This document shows positions 52,357 through 62,568 of a stretch of DNA of 64,000 nucleotides, in pieces. The DNA is from Clostridia bacterium. Its GTDB lineage: Bacteria; Bacillota; Clostridia; Monoglobales; Monoglobaceae. The position numbers and the translations under genes are program-made. The notes under the pieces were generated by a model that saw only the letters and a program-made list of their open reading frames with translations, was not told the origin of the DNA and searched no databases. The DNA lies in the NCBI GenBank assembly GCA_017456605.1, contig JAFTJA010000013.1:1-64000 (forward strand), written 5' to 3'. The stretch's first letter is position 1, and each line of letters starts with the position of its first letter.

Positions 52357-54063
52357 CTATTTCACATCCACAAGTTTAATATCCTTCAAAATAAGCTGTA
52401 TATTCTTGAAACCTTTGTAGTCATTTATGTCAAGGCCAAAGGCAACCTCAACAAAATCGCCCTCTTTGAGATGATTGAAATATTCACCCATACCAAAGCC
52501 CACTGCATCAAAGAACTTATTGTCTTTGAGAAGCGTCATACGAAGATGCTTTCCTTCGCTCATGGTACTTATTTTGTGAATTTTTATATTTCTTACCGCA
52601 AAAACCGGTAAGGGATTGTCAACACCAAAGGGATGCAGTTTGTTTATCTCGTCAACAGTTTCCATGGTTATGTAAGCTGGCTTTATGACAGCGTCTACCG
52701 AAACTGTGGGGATAAGCGATTGTTCATCAATTTTGCTAAGTTTCTGCGAATTGATAGCAGTGCGGAATTTTTCAATGTTCTCTGTTTTTATTGAAAGACC
52801 GGCCGCAAGCTCGTGTCCGCCGAATTTTTCGAGAATATCACTGCTGTTTTCAAGGGCTTCAAAAAGATTGAAACCGCTCACGCTTCTGCCTGAGCCCTTT
52901 GCCTCATCACCGTCGATAGCAAAAAGGATTGATGGTCTGTAAAATTTCTCAGTGATTTTTGACGAAACTATACCCACAATGCCATGATGCCAGTTTTCGT
53001 GGGGAATAACCAACACCTGGTCCTCCTTTATCTGAGGATTTTTTTCGATGTATTCAAGAGCCTCAGCAAACATTTTCTGTTCGGTCTGCTGTCTGATTAT
53101 ATTTTCTTCGCACAAACTGTTTGCAAGCTCGTATGCTTTTTCCTTATCCTGAGTGAGGAACATTTCTACACTGCGTGACGCACAGCCAAGACGACCGCTG
53201 GCGTTTATTCTGGGAGCAATAATATATCCAATAGACGATGTAGTGATAGCCTTGTTATTTGTAATGGAAACATCAAGAAGTGCCTTGAGACCGATATTTT
53301 CGGTGTTCTTGAACTTTTCAAGACCTTTCGTAACAATAATTCTGTTTTCATCAACCAAGGGAGAAATATCCGCAACAGTTCCAAGGCATACAAGGTCTGC
53401 ATACTTTGATATAAGCTTTTCGACAGAAGAATTTTCGTCAAGAGCCTGAATAAGCTTGAACGCAACGCCAACCCCTGCAAGGTTTTTGAAAGGATATTTG
53501 CAGTCTTTCCGTTTGGGGTCAATGGCAGCAAAAGCCGCAGGAATAGTCTCTTTACATTCATGATGGTCGGTGATAATAAAGTCCATACCGATACTCTTTG
53601 CGTATTCGGTTTCTTCAACGGCAGTAATACCGGTATCAACAGTAATGACAACGCCGGTTCCGTTTTCCTTTATTTTATCCAAAGCTTCGCGGTTTACACC
53701 ATAACCTTCCTGTATCCGGTCGGGAATATAATAATCAACCTCAAAGCCCATAGAAGTAAGATGCTTATAAAGGATAGCAATGCTTGTGATGCCATCAACG
53801 TCATAATCGCCATAAATGGTAATTTTTTCACCTTTTGCCTGAGCTTCTTTGATTCTGGCTACAGCTTTGTCCATATCTTTGAGAAGATACGGGTCGTGAA
53901 GGTTTTTGAGGTCACAATGCAGAAATTTTTCAATTTCACTGCTTTCTCTTATGCCTCTGTTATACAAAATAATAGACGCCAAGGGTGAAATATTAAACTC
54001 CTTTGAAATCTCGACAACTCTGTTTTTGTCAAACTCTTTAAGTACCCAATTTTTCTGTAACAT
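52357..54063 (-). CDS. recJ: Single-stranded-DNA-specific exonuclease RecJ
   Basis: A 568-residue 5'-3' exonuclease of recombination and repair. DHH motifs: GDYDVDGITS (Asp86, Asp88, Asp90), VDTGITA, DHHE (Asp166-His-His) and the DHHA1 motif GSGRSVSGFNLFEAL and GGHELAAGLS. The C-terminal OB-like domain ends with the typical FEVAF-type region. Length normal. Translationally close to relA downstream; mutS2 lies 110 bases upstream. Confidence 0.97.
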   Translation of the reverse strand: MLQKNWVLKEFDKNRVVEISKEFNISPLASIILYNRGIRESSEIEKFLHCDLKNLHDPYLLKDMDKAVARIKEAQAKGEKITIYGDYDVDGITSIAILYKHLTSMGFEVDYYIPDRIQEGYGVNREALDKIKENGTGVVITVDTGITAVEETEYAKSIGMDFIITDHHECKETIPAAFAAIDPKRKDCKYPFKNLAGVGVAFKLIQALDENSSVEKLISKYADLVCLGTVADISPLVDENRIIVTKGLEKFKNTENIGLKALLDVSITNNKAITTSSIGYIIAPRINASGRLGCASRSVEMFLTQDKEKAYELANSLCEENIIRQQTEQKMFAEALEYIEKNPQIKEDQVLVIPHENWHHGIVGIVSSKITEKFYRPSILFAIDGDEAKGSGRSVSGFNLFEALENSSDILEKFGGHELAAGLSIKTENIEKFRTAINSQKLSKIDEQSLIPTVSVDAVIKPAYITMETVDEINKLHPFGVDNPLPVFAVRNIKIHKISTMSEGKHLRMTLLKDNKFFDAVGFGMGEYFNHLKEGDFVEVAFGLDINDYKGFKNIQLILKDIKLVDVK

Positions 54064-54172
54064 AAGTTATTCTCCTACCTGTTAATTTTTCACCCTACAT
54101 TTTATCACGTTTTTCGCTAAAAAACAACCCTTTTTTGAAAAGATATGTTTTAAAAGCATTCCACGTTCCTTA

Positions 54173-56539
54173 TCAGGAATTTTTAAGTTCAACAACTGTA
54201 ACTCCGTTTTCGCCCTCTCCGTATTTTCCAAGCCTGAAAGATTTGACATGAGGATGCTTTCGGAGCATATCATGAACGCCCTGCCTCAAAACGCCTGTAC
54301 CCTTGCCGTGTATGACGGTAACTGTGTTAAGTCCCGACATCGCCGCTCTGTCAAGAAACATATCGGTTTCCATAAGAGCCTCTTCCAATATCATTCCACG
54401 AAGGTCCACCTCGGTTTTCACTGTTTTTGTGCTGTTCAGTGTTTCCTTTCGGGGTATAAACCTTGCGATATTCTTTTGTGTTTCATCCTCAAGAATCACC
54501 AGATTTGAAAGCTTTGATGTTGTTTTCATTATGCCCATCTGAATTACTGCGGTTTCTGCTTTTTTATCAATGGTAAGAATTGTTCCCTTGTCATTGATAT
54601 CAACCATTAAAACAGACATTCCGGGTTTTAGCGCGTTTATATTTATTTTTTGCAATTTGGGCTTTGAAGAATTTTTTGTTTTAACCGTTTTCTTGATGCG
54701 AATGTTCAAATCTTTGCGGACTTCCTCCATCGCTTTCAGCGCTTCTTTTTCGTCCTTTTCTTTTTTGAGGGCACGCATCTTTTCCAGGATTTCATCAGTT
54801 TCTGCCTTGGCTTGTTCAATTATCTCTGCAGCTTTTTTGTTGGCCTTTTCAAAAATTTCATCACGCTTTTTGTCCAGAAGCCTTCTTTCTCGAACAAGCT
54901 CTGCCTTTATGTCCTGAACCTCTTTTTTGAGCCGTTCCTGTTCAACACGTGAAATTTCTGTAATCTTTCGGTTCTTTTCGATGTCAGTTAAAATGTCCTC
55001 AAATTTTATACTCTCTTTTGAAAGCAGCTGTTTTGAATCTTCAATGATAAAATCTGAAAGTCCCAGCTTTTTGGAAATTGCAAAAGCGTTGCTCTTTCCG
55101 GGAACGCCCACAAGAAGTCGGTACGTGGGGCTGAGTGTTTCCACATCAAATTCACAAGAGCCATTTTCTACTTTTTCTGTTGACAGAGCATAAACCTTAA
55201 GCTCGCTGTAATGCGTGGTAGCCACAGTTTTTGCCCCAAGATTTTTCACATAGTTTAATATGGCTGTAGCCAATGCCGCTCCCTCTGTGGGGTCGGTTCC
55301 CGCACCGAGTTCATCAAACAATACCAGTGAATCCGGAGTTATTTTATTTAATATTCCCACAATATTTGTCATATGCGACGAAAATGTACTGAGACTTTGC
55401 TCAATGCTCTGTTCATCGCCTATGTCGGCATAAATCCCATCGAACACAGAAAGAATTGTCCCGTCACCTGCCGGAACATAAAGACCTGACTGTGCCATGA
55501 GCGAAAGAAGCCCGACGGTTTTGAGAAGAACGGTTTTTCCACCGGTATTGGGCCCGGTAACCACCAGGGTATCAAAATCAATGCCCAGTGAAATATCCTG
55601 TGGTACCACCCTTTTGGGGTCAATGAGGGGGTGCCTTCCGCTTTTTATCAGGATGTTTCCCTTATCGTTCATTTGAGGACAAACGCCCTTTTGAGCTATA
55701 CCCAGTTTTGCCTTTGCAAACTGCAAATCAATATTGCAAATCGCCTCATAATCCCACTTGACGGCATCGGATATTTCTGCAACAACAGCCGTAAGTTCCG
55801 CAAGAATACGCTCAATCTCAGTTTTTTCTTTTGCTGCAAGGGTGTGAAGCTCGTTGTTTGCATCTACAACACCTGAGGGCTCAATAAATAAAGTGCCTCC
55901 CGATGCCGAGACATCATGAACAATACCTTGAACATCTCCTTTGTGCTCAGCCTTTACCGGAAGAACATATCTGTCGTTTCTGAGAGTAACAATAGGGTCC
56001 TGCAAAAATTTCTGATAATGGGGCGAGCGTATCATGGAATTTAATGTGTCTTTTATTTTGTCACCCATACGGGCAATCTTTCTGCGGATATTTGCAAGCT
56101 CCGCACTTGCGCCATCTGCCATTTCTGTTTCAGAAATTATCGACGAAGATATACGAGTTTCGATGTCATTGTGAGCTTCAAGAGCCTCGAAGTACCGGTC
56201 AAGTACGCCCTCGTGTCCGTCATAATATTTTTTGAGACCGGATGCGCACGCAAGGACTTTTGCAATATTCAAAAGCTCAGGCATGGAGAGAGTTCCCCCC
56301 ACACTTATGCGCTTTAAAGAAGACGTAACCTCAGAAACGGACATAAGCGGCGGTGAACCGTATTTCAAGACCATAACAACAGCTGCATCTGACATTGAAA
56401 GGTCGCTATTCACCTCCGAAAGCACTGTTTTGGGCACGATACATCTTGCTTTTTCCTTGGTTTCATCACAAACTGTATAGTCTGCCAAAAGCTCGCGTAT
56501 TTTATTAAATTCAAGAGTTTTTAAAGTTTTTTCTTCCAT
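54173..56539 (-). CDS. mutS2: Endonuclease MutS2
   Basis: 788 residues. MutS-type core and ATPase domain with Walker A GPNTGGKTVLLKTVGLL, signature STFSSHMTNI, Walker B LVLFDELGAGTDPTEG and TTHY; then a long charged coiled coil (about 505-630) and a C-terminal Smr nuclease domain with VDLRGMILEEAL and HGKGTGVLRQGV. It acts in suppressing recombination and in rescuing collided ribosomes in Firmicutes. ATG at 56539 with GAGG upstream. No frame disruption. Confidence 0.96.
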   Translation of the reverse strand: MEEKTLKTLEFNKIRELLADYTVCDETKEKARCIVPKTVLSEVNSDLSMSDAAVVMVLKYGSPPLMSVSEVTSSLKRISVGGTLSMPELLNIAKVLACASGLKKYYDGHEGVLDRYFEALEAHNDIETRISSSIISETEMADGASAELANIRRKIARMGDKIKDTLNSMIRSPHYQKFLQDPIVTLRNDRYVLPVKAEHKGDVQGIVHDVSASGGTLFIEPSGVVDANNELHTLAAKEKTEIERILAELTAVVAEISDAVKWDYEAICNIDLQFAKAKLGIAQKGVCPQMNDKGNILIKSGRHPLIDPKRVVPQDISLGIDFDTLVVTGPNTGGKTVLLKTVGLLSLMAQSGLYVPAGDGTILSVFDGIYADIGDEQSIEQSLSTFSSHMTNIVGILNKITPDSLVLFDELGAGTDPTEGAALATAILNYVKNLGAKTVATTHYSELKVYALSTEKVENGSCEFDVETLSPTYRLLVGVPGKSNAFAISKKLGLSDFIIEDSKQLLSKESIKFEDILTDIEKNRKITEISRVEQERLKKEVQDIKAELVRERRLLDKKRDEIFEKANKKAAEIIEQAKAETDEILEKMRALKKEKDEKEALKAMEEVRKDLNIRIKKTVKTKNSSKPKLQKININALKPGMSVLMVDINDKGTILTIDKKAETAVIQMGIMKTTSKLSNLVILEDETQKNIARFIPRKETLNSTKTVKTEVDLRGMILEEALMETDMFLDRAAMSGLNTVTVIHGKGTGVLRQGVHDMLRKHPHVKSFRLGKYGEGENGVTVVELKNS

Positions 56540-56640
56540 CACAATAAAGCTACCTCTTTTTTTAAATAACAAGTTTAAAACCAATGATATTTTAACACAA
56601 ATATGCCCAAATGTAAACGATTTGGAACTTTTTTATAACA

Positions 56641-56675
56641 AAAAACCCCGTAATATTTAAATTACGGGGCTTTAG
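56641..56675 (-). terminator. Terminator of NanA/DapA-type gene
   Basis: CCCCGTAAT and ATTACGGGG form a 9-bp stem. On the minus strand it is followed by six T. Confidence 0.85.
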
Positions 56676-56688
56676 AACTATTTATGTT

Positions 56689-57609
56689 TTATCCAATATA
56701 CTTTTTAATCGCGTCACGAATCATTTTTGCTGCTTCTTCAACAATCTGCACATCACTATCCGCAAGGTTTGCAAGAGGCTTTCTTACTCCACCAAGCTCA
56801 AGAGCTTCATTGATTTTAAGAATTGCCTTGATAACTGCATACAGATTTCCGTGACCTGAGCACATTTTGTAAATAATGGCATTCACATCATACTGAATTT
56901 CCATCGCCTTTTCCATCTCGCCTGCTTTAACATACTCATCCATCTTGAGGAAGAGTTCAGGCATAACACCGTATGTACCGCCAATTCCGCCTTCGGCGCC
57001 AATAACTCTACCACCGATGAACTGTTCGTCAGGACCGTTGAAGACTATGTAATCTTCCCCTGCCTCCTGCTTGAACTGCTGAATATCCTGGATTGGCATT
57101 GAAGAATTTTTAACACCAATAACCTTAGGATTCTTTCTCATCTCTTTGTAAAGATTGAGAGTAAGTGCAACACCTGCAAGCTGCGGAATGTTGTAAATTA
57201 CAAAATCTGTGTTGGGTGCTGCTGAGCTTATATCGTTCCAGTACTCAGCGATTGCATATTCAGGGAGACGAAAATAAATAGGAGGGATTGCAGCAATAGC
57301 ATCAACTCCCAAAGATTCTGCGTGCTTTGCAAGCTCCATACTGTCCTTTGTGTTGTTGCAAGCAACGTGCGCAATAACGGTGAGTGAGCCATCGTTTGCT
57401 TTCATAACGTTTTCAAGAACGATTTTGCGGTCCTCAACACTCTGATAAATACATTCACCCGAAGAACCGTTTACATAAACGCCTTTTACACCTTTTTTGA
57501 TGAAATATTTTGTGAGTGCCTGTACGCCCTCAGGACTGATTTCACCATTTTTGTCATAGCAGGCATAAAATGCCGGAATAACACCCTTGTACTTATCCAA
57601 ATTTCTCAT
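56689..57609 (-). CDS. NanA/DapA-family aldolase (N-acetylneuraminate lyase-like)
   Basis: A 306-residue class I aldolase of the dihydrodipicolinate synthase/N-acetylneuraminate lyase family. The Schiff-base Lys is in IGVKNSS (about 167-172), the Tyr in VIYNIPQLAGV. The substrate loop reads NGSSGECIYQS, closer to sialic acid lyase (GSTGE-x-x-x-QS) than to DapA (GTTGE), and GGIGGTYGVMPE also resembles NanA. However the upstream neighbour is meso-DAP dehydrogenase, which would suit DapA. NanA-like is preferred; no other sialic acid genes are near. Strong terminator after it. Confidence 0.8.
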   Translation of the reverse strand: MRNLDKYKGVIPAFYACYDKNGEISPEGVQALTKYFIKKGVKGVYVNGSSGECIYQSVEDRKIVLENVMKANDGSLTVIAHVACNNTKDSMELAKHAESLGVDAIAAIPPIYFRLPEYAIAEYWNDISSAAPNTDFVIYNIPQLAGVALTLNLYKEMRKNPKVIGVKNSSMPIQDIQQFKQEAGEDYIVFNGPDEQFIGGRVIGAEGGIGGTYGVMPELFLKMDEYVKAGEMEKAMEIQYDVNAIIYKMCSGHGNLYAVIKAILKINEALELGGVRKPLANLADSDVQIVEEAAKMIRDAIKKYIG

Positions 57610-57726
57610 AAATTTTTCACACCTTTCGTCCCGATAATTGCGGGAATTTAAAATAATTAGTTATACCCCAATGCTTTCGCATTAAAACAATTCTAACACC
57701 AAAAACTGCCTGTGTCAAGAATTCCC

Positions 57727-58713
57727 TCACAAAAGATTTTTACGAAGTTCTTCAGCTGATTTTGGGCTAAGAAGCGCCGGTGCAACATCAAAAACTGTTT
57801 TGCAACCTGTTTCGCCATTGTTATTCAGTCTAAATGCTGCGCGTGCATAAGCCACAATAACAGAGGCCGTAAATTCAGGATTTGAATCAAGCTTCAGACT
57901 GTATTCGATTATGTGATTATTTTCAAGATTTTCACCGGTTTTTCCACTTCTTATAACAAATCCGCCATGAGGAATTCCGCTGTGATCACGCACAAGTTCT
58001 TCTTTTGAAATAAAATGAACAATGGTGTCATAATCCGCAAAATAGTCCGGCATAGTCTTTATTTCTTCTTCAATGCGGCATTTGTCGGCCCCGTCTTCTG
58101 CCACAACAAAACATTCCCTGATGTGCTTTTCGCGGGTTGAAAGTTCGGGGTTTTCGCCGCTTCTCACAGCGTCAAGTGCCGCTTCAACAGGGATGGTATA
58201 TTGTTTTGCATCCAAAACGCCATCTATCCTGCGGATAGCGTCAGAATGTCCCTGGCTCACGCCTTTGCCCCAAAAAGTATAGCTTTTTCCATCCGGAAGT
58301 ATTGTTTCAGCATACATACGATTGAGAGAAAACATACCGGGGTCCCAGCCAACCGAAATAATGGCAACCTTTTTTCCTTCCCTTGCAGCTTTGTCAACGT
58401 TTTCAAAATGCTGGGGAATTTTCGCATGGGTATCAAAGCTGTCAACCACATTATAGAGCTTTGCCATTTCAGGAGTCTGCATCGGCAAATCCTTTGCACT
58501 TCCGCCGCAAAGAATCAAAACATCTATTTTATCTGTCATTTTGGAGAGCTCGTCCGCATGATAAACCAAAGCTCCCTCTGTTTTTATTTCAAGCGAAGCA
58601 GGGTCCCGCCTTGTAAACACTGCAACAAGCTGCATATCAGGATTTTGTCTGATTGCATTTTCAACGCCACGACCCAGATTTCCATAACCATAAATTCCAA
58701 TTCTTATACTCAT
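57727..58713 (-). CDS. ddh: meso-Diaminopimelate D-dehydrogenase
   Basis: A 328-residue NADPH-dependent enzyme giving meso-DAP directly from tetrahydrodipicolinate, for lysine and peptidoglycan. The dinucleotide motif GIYGYGNLGRGVE (about 5-17), FTRRDP, LCGGSAKDLPMQ, VDSFDTHAKIP, SVGWDPGMFSLNR and WGKGVSQGHSDAIRRI are all diagnostic. ATG at 58713 has AGAAAGGCG upstream. Gap of 117 bases to the aldolase gene. Confidence 0.96.
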   Translation of the reverse strand: MSIRIGIYGYGNLGRGVENAIRQNPDMQLVAVFTRRDPASLEIKTEGALVYHADELSKMTDKIDVLILCGGSAKDLPMQTPEMAKLYNVVDSFDTHAKIPQHFENVDKAAREGKKVAIISVGWDPGMFSLNRMYAETILPDGKSYTFWGKGVSQGHSDAIRRIDGVLDAKQYTIPVEAALDAVRSGENPELSTREKHIRECFVVAEDGADKCRIEEEIKTMPDYFADYDTIVHFISKEELVRDHSGIPHGGFVIRSGKTGENLENNHIIEYSLKLDSNPEFTASVIVAYARAAFRLNNNGETGCKTVFDVAPALLSPKSAEELRKNLL

Positions 58714-58746
58714 TTTATGCACGCCTTTCTGTCAACTTTATATAGA

Positions 58747-59223
58747 TTATATTTTTGAAATTGCATCTTTAACCATCTCAAGGGCTTTATTTGCAGTACT
58801 TTCACGCACGGCATCGCGGTCGCCGTCAAAAACAAACATTTCCGCCTTGTGCTCACACCCACTGCAAAGACCAATCCATACTGTCCCAACTGGCTTTTGT
58901 GGCGTTCCGCCGCCGGGTCCTGCTATGCCGGTAACGGATATTCCAAAATCAGCCCCCGAAATCTTTTTGACGCCTTTGCACATTTCAAGAGCAGTTTCCC
59001 GTGACACCGCACCAAAGTGTTCAAGAGTCTCGCGCTTAACTCCCAAAATTTTATGTTTTTGCTCATTGGAATAAGTGACAACCCCGAGGTCAAAACACCC
59101 AGACGCACCGGGCACAGCAGTTATTTTTTGCGAAATAAGACCTCCTGTGCAGCTTTCCGCGGTGGAAACTTTGAGGTTTCGTTCCAAAAGCAGTTCACAA
59201 ACAATTGTTTCAATATTTTTCAT
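58747..59223 (-). CDS. pncC: CinA-family NMN amidohydrolase
   Basis: A 158-residue stand-alone PncC domain (C-terminal domain of CinA), hydrolysing nicotinamide mononucleotide to nicotinic acid mononucleotide in NAD recycling. Motifs [46 protein letters not shown] and [13 protein letters not shown] are typical. No N-terminal MoCF domain is present. The start overlaps the thiI stop by one base, so the two are co-translated. Confidence 0.93.
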   Translation of the reverse strand: MKNIETIVCELLLERNLKVSTAESCTGGLISQKITAVPGASGCFDLGVVTYSNEQKHKILGVKRETLEHFGAVSRETALEMCKGVKKISGADFGISVTGIAGPGGGTPQKPVGTVWIGLCSGCEHKAEMFVFDGDRDAVRESTANKALEMVKDAISKI

Positions 59224-60398
59224 TATTTTATCACCAGAACTTCTTCCTGCCCGATTGCCTCTTTTAGCTCTGTTTCAATATCTCCAAGAGCCTTTTCTGC
59301 CTCAATGATTTCATCGAGCGCCGGCTTTGTCTTCGGATGTTTGGGAACGAAAATTGTGCAACAATCTTCATACGGCAAAATGGAAGTTTCATAAGTGCCG
59401 ATTTTCTTTGATATAGTGACAATTTCTTCCTTGTCCATGCCGATTAAAGGTCTGAAAACCGGCTGCGATACAGCATTGTCGGTGCACACAAGGCTTTCCA
59501 TTGTTTGGCTTGCAACCTGACCTATGCTTTCACCCGTAATAAGTGCCGCAGAACCTTCACGAGCCGAAATTTTCTCTGCAATTCTCATCATAAGTCTTCG
59601 CATTATAATGGTGAGATAGTTTTCAGGACATTTTTCGATAATATCAAGCTGAATTTGCGTAAATGGCACAATGTGAAGTTTTATTTTTCCACAATAAGCC
59701 GACATTTGTTTCGCAAGGTCAATAACCTTTTCCTTTGCACGGTCACTTGTATAAGGATGACTGTGAAAATGAACAGCTTCGAGTGCAACACCGCGCTTTG
59801 ATATCATATATCCCGCAACAGGGCTGTCGATACCTCCGGAAAGGAGAATTGTTGCCTTTCCGTTTGTGCCTACCGGCATACCGCCTGCACCCTTTATCTT
59901 TCTGGTATAAACAAATCCGTCTTGTCTCACCTCAACATTTACCGTTATATCGGGGTTGTGGACATCAACCGATATTCCTCTTACAGCTTCCAGAATTTTT
60001 CCACCGACAACACGACAAATTTCAGGAGATTTCATCGGAAAATTCTTGTCTTCGCGTTTTGCTTCAACTTTAAATGTTTTTCCCTCACAATAAAGAGGCT
60101 TTATGCACTCAACAGCAGCCGCAGCAATGCTGTCAATGTCCTTTTCGCATTTCATAACGGGACAGATATTGACAATGCCGAAAACACGGCTCAAAGAATC
60201 AAGTGCCTCGTCCATGTCAAGACCTTCTTCAAGGGGCTCAACATAAATCGTTGATTGTGATTTTCGCACACCGAATTTACCGATCTTTTCAAGGCGGCTT
60301 TTGATGTTGTCCACAAGCTTTGCTTCAAAAAGGGGCTTGTTAAGCCCCTTGAGAGCAATCTCGCCATATTTTAAAAGTATCAAATCTATCTTTTGCAT
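59223..60398 (-). CDS. thiI: tRNA 4-thiouridine synthetase ThiI
   Basis: A 391-residue enzyme that adenylates U8 of tRNA and inserts sulfur. NFLD and THUMP domains (about 1-165) precede the PP-loop domain with [19 protein letters not shown] and the persulfide-associated [16 protein letters not shown]ys pair. No rhodanese extension, as in Bacillus-type ThiI that works with a dedicated cysteine desulfurase, here encoded 27 bases upstream. ATG at 60398 with GGAG; the longer reading lacks a ribosome binding site. Confidence 0.96.
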   Translation of the reverse strand: MQKIDLILLKYGEIALKGLNKPLFEAKLVDNIKSRLEKIGKFGVRKSQSTIYVEPLEEGLDMDEALDSLSRVFGIVNICPVMKCEKDIDSIAAAAVECIKPLYCEGKTFKVEAKREDKNFPMKSPEICRVVGGKILEAVRGISVDVHNPDITVNVEVRQDGFVYTRKIKGAGGMPVGTNGKATILLSGGIDSPVAGYMISKRGVALEAVHFHSHPYTSDRAKEKVIDLAKQMSAYCGKIKLHIVPFTQIQLDIIEKCPENYLTIIMRRLMMRIAEKISAREGSAALITGESIGQVASQTMESLVCTDNAVSQPVFRPLIGMDKEEIVTISKKIGTYETSILPYEDCCTIFVPKHPKTKPALDEIIEAEKALGDIETELKEAIGQEEVLVIK

Positions 60399-60425
60399 AA
60401 AATTCTCCAATCCTAAAAAGACTTC

Positions 60426-61586
60426 CTATCTTTTTAAAAGCTTTCTGATAAGGTTTACGTGCTTTACTGTACATTCAACCGCGTAATCAATTTCTTCAGC
60501 CGTAGTAAACTCCGACAAACTGAAACGGATGCTTCCGTCAATCATTTTTTTGTCAGTACCTATGGCAGTGAGTACATAACTCGGTCCTTTCTTGTGGCTT
60601 GAACACGCCGAACCAGATGAAACATAAACGCCGTCTGCCTCCAGCGAATGAAGAAGCACCTCTGACTTGACATTTCCAAATGAGACATTCAGTATATGGG
60701 GTGCTGAAAATCCGTCAGGAGTGTTTATGACAATATCATCAAGTCGTGCTTTCAGTCCATCCCGCAGTCTGTTTTTCAGGACTTCCATTTTTGCCGCTTT
60801 TTCTAAAATGTTATCAAAAGACAGCTTTGCCGCAAGTCCAAATCCGGCAATCCCGGGAACATTTTCAGTGCCGGGTCTTATATTTCCCTGCTGTCCACCA
60901 CCATAGATAATGGGAACAAGCTTGTTTTTATTTTTAACATACAAAGCCCCAACGCCTTTTGGTCCGTGTATTTTATGGCTGCTCAGGGATATAAAATCAG
61001 CATCAAGCTGATTTACAGAAAACGGAAATTTTCCATAAGCCTGGACTGCATCAATATGAAACAGAGTGTTGGGGTTTTGTGCTTTAATAAGCTTACCGAT
61101 TTTTTCTACAGGCTGCACTGTTCCGATTTCATTATTGACAAACATACACGAAACCAAAACAGTGTCCTTTCTTATCATTTTTGACAGGCGTTCAATATCA
61201 ACTATACCTTTTTTTGAAACAGGAATAAGTTCAACAATATAGCCCCGTTTTTCAAGGTGTTTAAGAGTGTTAAGCACTGCAGGATGCTCTATTGTTGTGC
61301 TCAGAATGTGCTTGCCACGTCCGGCCCTGGCAGCGCCTAAAATCGCAAGATTGTCTGCCTCGGTGCCACCGGAAGTAAAATAGATACTTTCCGGGTCGGC
61401 CTTTATGGTTTGTGCTATTTGCACGCGGGCTGTTTTGATGAGTTTTTCCGCTTCAATACCTTTTCTGTGCAATGAAGATGGATTGCCGAAAGAATTGTAC
61501 ATAATGTCCGACACAAGCTCGGCACATTCTTTAAAAGACCTTGTTGTTGAGCTGTTGTCCAGATACACATTCACTGTATTTCTCAT
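60426..61586 (-). CDS. nifS: Cysteine desulfurase (NifS/NifZ-like)
   Basis: A 386-residue PLP enzyme converting cysteine to alanine and enzyme-bound persulfide. YLDNSSTTR, SGGTEADN, TTIEHPAVL, the PLP Lys in SSHKIHGPKGVGALYVK and the persulfide Cys in SSGSACSS are present. Direct pairing with thiI suggests that it supplies sulfur for tRNA s4U, as NifZ does in B. subtilis; a broader Fe-S role is not excluded. A hairpin separates it from the DivIVA gene upstream. Confidence 0.94.
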   Translation of the reverse strand: MRNTVNVYLDNSSTTRSFKECAELVSDIMYNSFGNPSSLHRKGIEAEKLIKTARVQIAQTIKADPESIYFTSGGTEADNLAILGAARAGRGKHILSTTIEHPAVLNTLKHLEKRGYIVELIPVSKKGIVDIERLSKMIRKDTVLVSCMFVNNEIGTVQPVEKIGKLIKAQNPNTLFHIDAVQAYGKFPFSVNQLDADFISLSSHKIHGPKGVGALYVKNKNKLVPIIYGGGQQGNIRPGTENVPGIAGFGLAAKLSFDNILEKAAKMEVLKNRLRDGLKARLDDIVINTPDGFSAPHILNVSFGNVKSEVLLHSLEADGVYVSSGSACSSHKKGPSYVLTAIGTDKKMIDGSIRFSLSEFTTAEEIDYAVECTVKHVNLIRKLLKR

Positions 61587-61611
61587 CGCCTTTCTTTCCG
61601 CAACGTTACTG

Positions 61612-61650
61612 AAAATAACGCTTATCAGCGGAACCGGATAAGCGCATTTT
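61612..61650 (-). terminator. Terminator between DivIVA gene and nifS
   Basis: CGCTTATC and GATAAGCG form an 8-bp stem around a 10-base loop. On the minus strand TTATTTTC follows. Confidence 0.6.
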
Positions 61651-61743
61651 AAAGATACCCAATTTGTATCTATAATTTATAGTATGTGTAGGTTTCATTA
61701 TTTGTGCAACAGATATTTTTTGAAAGTAATAAAGAAACTTTTG

Positions 61744-62319
61744 TTAATCGCCCAAAGAGCTGACAATACGAACCGGTATTTCGCGGTCTACGTCATCAAA
61801 TGACTCAAGATTTACATTGCTTTGCGCATAATCCATAGCTGAACTTACATAACTTGAGCTGTTGTAAGTCATACGTTCAACCTCACGGAGCTGACGTTCA
61901 AAATTCTGAATAGCGTCTAAAGATGCCCGTCTCATACGTTCAACTTCGCCTTTTATCTGGTCGATTTTTTTGTTTTCGTTTGCATAATAAGTTTTTATCG
62001 CCTTGCGCTTGATTTCTATCTCGCGATTGACAATTCCTTTTTTCTCCTGAATTTCCTGCTCTGCATCCTGGCGCATAGTTTCAGCCGTTTTCTTTGCATC
62101 ATCAACAATTTCTTTTGCATGCTTTTCAGCAAGCTGAAGAACACTGACAACAGCATCACGGTTTGCCTCAAGCTCTGCAACCTTTGTACGGAGCTCCTGA
62201 ATTTCTTTGTCCTTTTCAGCCAACTTTTCAGCAGCTTTAGCATCCATTTCTTCAATGAACGAATAAACATCCTTCTTCTTAAAACCAAACAGGCGGCTCC
62301 TGAGTTTTCTTGCTAACAT
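61744..62319 (-). CDS. DivIVA-domain coiled-coil protein
   Basis: 191 residues. The N-terminal DivIVA-like module is short (MLARKLRSRLFGFKKKDVYSFIEEMD), then a long coiled coil (about 27-160) with Glu/Lys/Ala heptads, and a C-terminal tail ending near EIPVRIVSSLGD. DivIVA-type proteins recognise curved membrane at poles and septa and organise division or sporulation proteins. This is a divergent member; the exact role is unknown. ATG at 62319 has TTGGAGG upstream. Confidence 0.85.
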   Translation of the reverse strand: MLARKLRSRLFGFKKKDVYSFIEEMDAKAAEKLAEKDKEIQELRTKVAELEANRDAVVSVLQLAEKHAKEIVDDAKKTAETMRQDAEQEIQEKKGIVNREIEIKRKAIKTYYANENKKIDQIKGEVERMRRASLDAIQNFERQLREVERMTYNSSSYVSSAMDYAQSNVNLESFDDVDREIPVRIVSSLGD

Positions 62320-62429
62320 TTCGAATACCTCCAAAAAACACCATAATATCCTATTTAGTATTATAACTTTTTTTATTCCGCACGTCAACTGTTTTTAAAA
62401 AAGATTTTTCGACAATAAAATATATAAAA

Positions 62430-62480
62430 ACACCTCCCAAAAATCGGCATACAAATACAGCCGTTTCAGGAGGTATTCAA
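62430..62480. promoter_or_regulatory. Hairpin upstream of DivIVA gene
   Basis: ACCTCC and GGAGGT (about 62432-62475) enclose an inner CGGC/GCCG helix. On the minus strand TTTTT follows, so it may end a minus-strand transcript entering from 62.9 kb or act in the DivIVA leader. Confidence 0.35.
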
Positions 62481-62568
62481 TCATCGTCTTTCATTTTTAC
62501 CTTCTTTCCGCCTTGTCACCAAACCTCGTAAAAACGCATATACTCAAAACAAAAGGAGGTCTCCCCTT

